Below, piece by piece: positions 6,575-8,041 of a stretch of 8,041 bases of DNA. The notes under the pieces were generated by a model. That model saw only the letters and a program-made list of their open reading frames with translations. It did no database searches and had not been told where the DNA came from. The translations under genes and the position numbers were made by a program. The stretch spans positions 1-8,041 of the forward strand of contig JACMLS010000512.1 in NCBI GenBank assembly GCA_014379485.1, read 5' to 3'. Every line of letters starts with the position of its first letter. The first letter of the stretch is position 1. The stretch comes from Bacteroidia bacterium. Its GTDB lineage: Bacteria > Bacteroidota > Bacteroidia > B-17B0 > Aurantibacillaceae.

Positions 6575-8041
6575 TTAGTCTTCCAGAATCCCAATAGTAT
6601 CGCAATGGTATAAATTATGTCTTTGTCGCTTTGGTTTCTGTGTAGGCTCACCGCTTTTTTTAGCGAGCATCATTTTATTGATAATACGCGCCCTTTCTTT
6701 TTTTATTTCTTCTCGTGCAATAGAATCTTCTTTTGCATCGTAATAAATAATTCCGTCAATAATGGTTTTGTCTGCCTTTGCATAAACAGAAAGCGGATTG
6801 TCTGTCCACAAAACAAGATCTGCTTCTTTACCTGCTTTAATGCTTCCCATTTTAGAATCGAGGTGCAGCATTTTTGCAGGGTTGAGCGTGCAAAGTTTCA
6901 GCGCTTCTTCTTCACTCAATCCGCCGTACTTAATTGCTTTTGCGGCTTCCTGGTTCAGTCTTCTTCCCATTTCTGCGTCGTCAGAGTTTACGGCAGTTAC
7001 AATTCCCATTTTCATCAGCAAAGCAGAATTGTATGGTATTGCATCCATCACTTCCATTTTATAAGCCCACCAGTCAGAAAACGTGCTGGCAGCAACTCCA
7101 TGCGCTTTCATTTTATCTGCAATTTTATATCCTTCAAGTATGTGAGTGAAAGTATTTACTTTAAAACCCATACTGTCTGCCACATGCATAAGCATATCAA
7201 TTTCAGATTGAACATAAGAGTGGCAGGTAATAAATCTTTTTTTGTTTAAAATTTCTGCAAGCGCATCCAGTTCAAGATCTCTTCTGGGCGCAATGGCTGT
7301 TTTTTTATCTTTTTCTCCAAGGCCGTTAAAAGTTTTCCATTTTGCATCGTATTCTTTTGCTCTTGTAAAAAAATCATAATACACCTGCTCAACTCCCATT
7401 CTTGTTTGCGGAAAGCGCACGGAATTAAATTCGCTGCCGTTACTTTGTTTTACATTTTCTCCCAGAGCAAATTTTATAAAACCATCTGCTTTTTCAATTT
7501 TCATTTGTTCAGGATTCAATCCCCAGCGGAGTTTTATCAAACCGCTTTGTCCGCCAATAGGATTTGCAGAGCCGTGTAAAAGTTGTGCCGCAGTAACGCC
7601 GCCTGCGAGCTGACGATAAATATTTATGTCTTCAGAATTTATTACATCGCCCATTCTTACTTCGGCGCTTGATGCCTGCGTGCCTTCGTTCACTCCTTCG
7701 CTGATTGCAATGTGAGAATGTTCATCAATAATTCCGGAAGTAAGGTGCATTCCTTTTCCGTTAATTACTTTTGCAAAGGCAAGTTTGGGCGCTTCAATAT
7801 CATCTGCAACGCGCACAATTTTTCCGTCAACAACATATACATCGTAATCTTTTAAAATTCCTTCTGCTTCATTGGTCCACACAGTTGCATCTTTAATTAA
7901 AATGGCACCCAGGCGGTTTTTAAATCGCTGAACAATATTATCTTCGTCCCATTTTTTTCCGTAAGCAACAAAAGGATAAATTACATCACCAATTTTAACT
8001 GGTTTTTTTTCTGATGGCTTTGCAGAATCTTTTTTAATTTC
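6575..8041 (-). CDS. Amidohydrolase family protein, metal-dependent (5'-partial)
   Basis: The frame stays open to the right edge, so the start lies beyond the window; 488 residues are visible. The first visible part is a Lys-rich stretch then VKIGDVIYPFVAYGKKW, which precedes the catalytic domain. ILIKDATVWTNEAEGIL and the following strands are the N-terminal beta-sandwich. Metal ligands are intact: DEHSHI (HxH, codons 7712-7720), His of ITCHSY (7220-7222), His of FTHILEG (7142-7144) and Asp of NSDDAEMGRR (6977-6982). The end has GLSEEEALKLCTLNPAKML and GSIKAGKEADLVLWTDNP, typical of imidazolonepropionase/dipeptidase-like amidohydrolases. Related Bacteroidota proteins are long (about 1000 residues) and exported, so roughly the N-terminal half may be missing. 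It probably hydrolyses an amide, peptide or cyclic substrate, but the substrate is unknown. It is cotranscribed with the degenerate paralogue downstream. Confidence 0.85.
   Translation of the reverse strand, partial: EIKKDSAKPSEKKPVKIGDVIYPFVAYGKKWDEDNIVQRFKNRLGAILIKDATVWTNEAEGILKDYDVYVVDGKIVRVADDIEAPKLAFAKVINGKGMHLTSGIIDEHSHIAISEGVNEGTQASSAEVRMGDVINSEDINIYRQLAGGVTAAQLLHGSANPIGGQSGLIKLRWGLNPEQMKIEKADGFIKFALGENVKQSNGSEFNSVRFPQTRMGVEQVYYDFFTRAKEYDAKWKTFNGLGEKDKKTAIAPRRDLELDALAEILNKKRFITCHSYVQSEIDMLMHVADSMGFKVNTFTHILEGYKIADKMKAHGVAASTFSDWWAYKMEVMDAIPYNSALLMKMGIVTAVNSDDAEMGRRLNQEAAKAIKYGGLSEEEALKLCTLNPAKMLHLDSKMGSIKAGKEADLVLWTDNPLSVYAKADKTIIDGIIYYDAKEDSIAREEIKKERARIINKMMLAKKSGEPTQKPKRQRHNLYHCDTIGILED

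Noticed and set aside
6510..6605. N-terminal extension of the degenerate amidohydrolase to an ATG at 6605
   Set aside because: It would overlap the upstream gene by 31 bp and place 32 polar residues before an obvious signal peptide that begins at 6509.
6617..7249. 210-codon open frame on the + strand opposite the amidohydrolase
   Set aside because: It is antisense to a well-conserved gene, the product is rich in Phe, Cys and Ser with no domain, and this is the usual shadow of an AT-rich coding strand.
7880..7882. GTG as start of the intact amidohydrolase
   Set aside because: The frame stays open with family-like sequence (KIGDVIYPFVAYG) to the window edge, and the GTG lies inside a beta-strand (ATVWTNEAEG).

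Overview
The window looks like a chromosomal segment from a member of the Bacteroidota. The evidence is a moderately AT-rich composition, a Bacteroidota-style lipoprotein signal (SCKK), A-rich translation leaders without a clear Shine-Dalgarno sequence, and a TAnnTTTG-like promoter abutting a start codon. The genus cannot be named from the sequence. I see no rRNA, tRNA, CRISPR array, transposase or phage structural gene.

Left part (1-1028): the C-terminal part of a LexA/CI-like S24 regulator runs rightward from beyond the edge. It keeps the Ala-Gly, Ser and Lys positions needed for self-cleavage. A convergent gene for a small predicted outer-membrane lipoprotein of unknown function follows.

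A 336-bp divergent spacer (1029-1364) holds a 69-base T-free, repeat-rich tract and a probable promoter that would give an almost leaderless mRNA.

Centre (1365-5089): two rightward genes overlap by one base (TAATG). The first encodes a multi-spanning membrane protein with C-terminal TPRs that resembles TMTC-type GT-C glycosyltransferases. The second encodes a NodU/TobZ-type carbamoyltransferase. The tight coupling suggests they act together, perhaps to build or transfer a carbamoylated glycan outside the cytoplasm. This is the most interesting functional hypothesis in the window.

The convergent junction 5090-5201 holds a near-symmetrical inverted repeat built from eight CACTAAG-type heptamers, four per arm.

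Right part (5202-8041): a leftward pair of amidohydrolase-superfamily genes. The upstream one is cut by the right edge and keeps its metal ligands (HSH, two more His, Asp). The downstream one is a predicted exported paralogue whose HxH has become Asn-Ser-Thr and which probably lacks most other ligands, so it may be a pseudo-enzyme partner.
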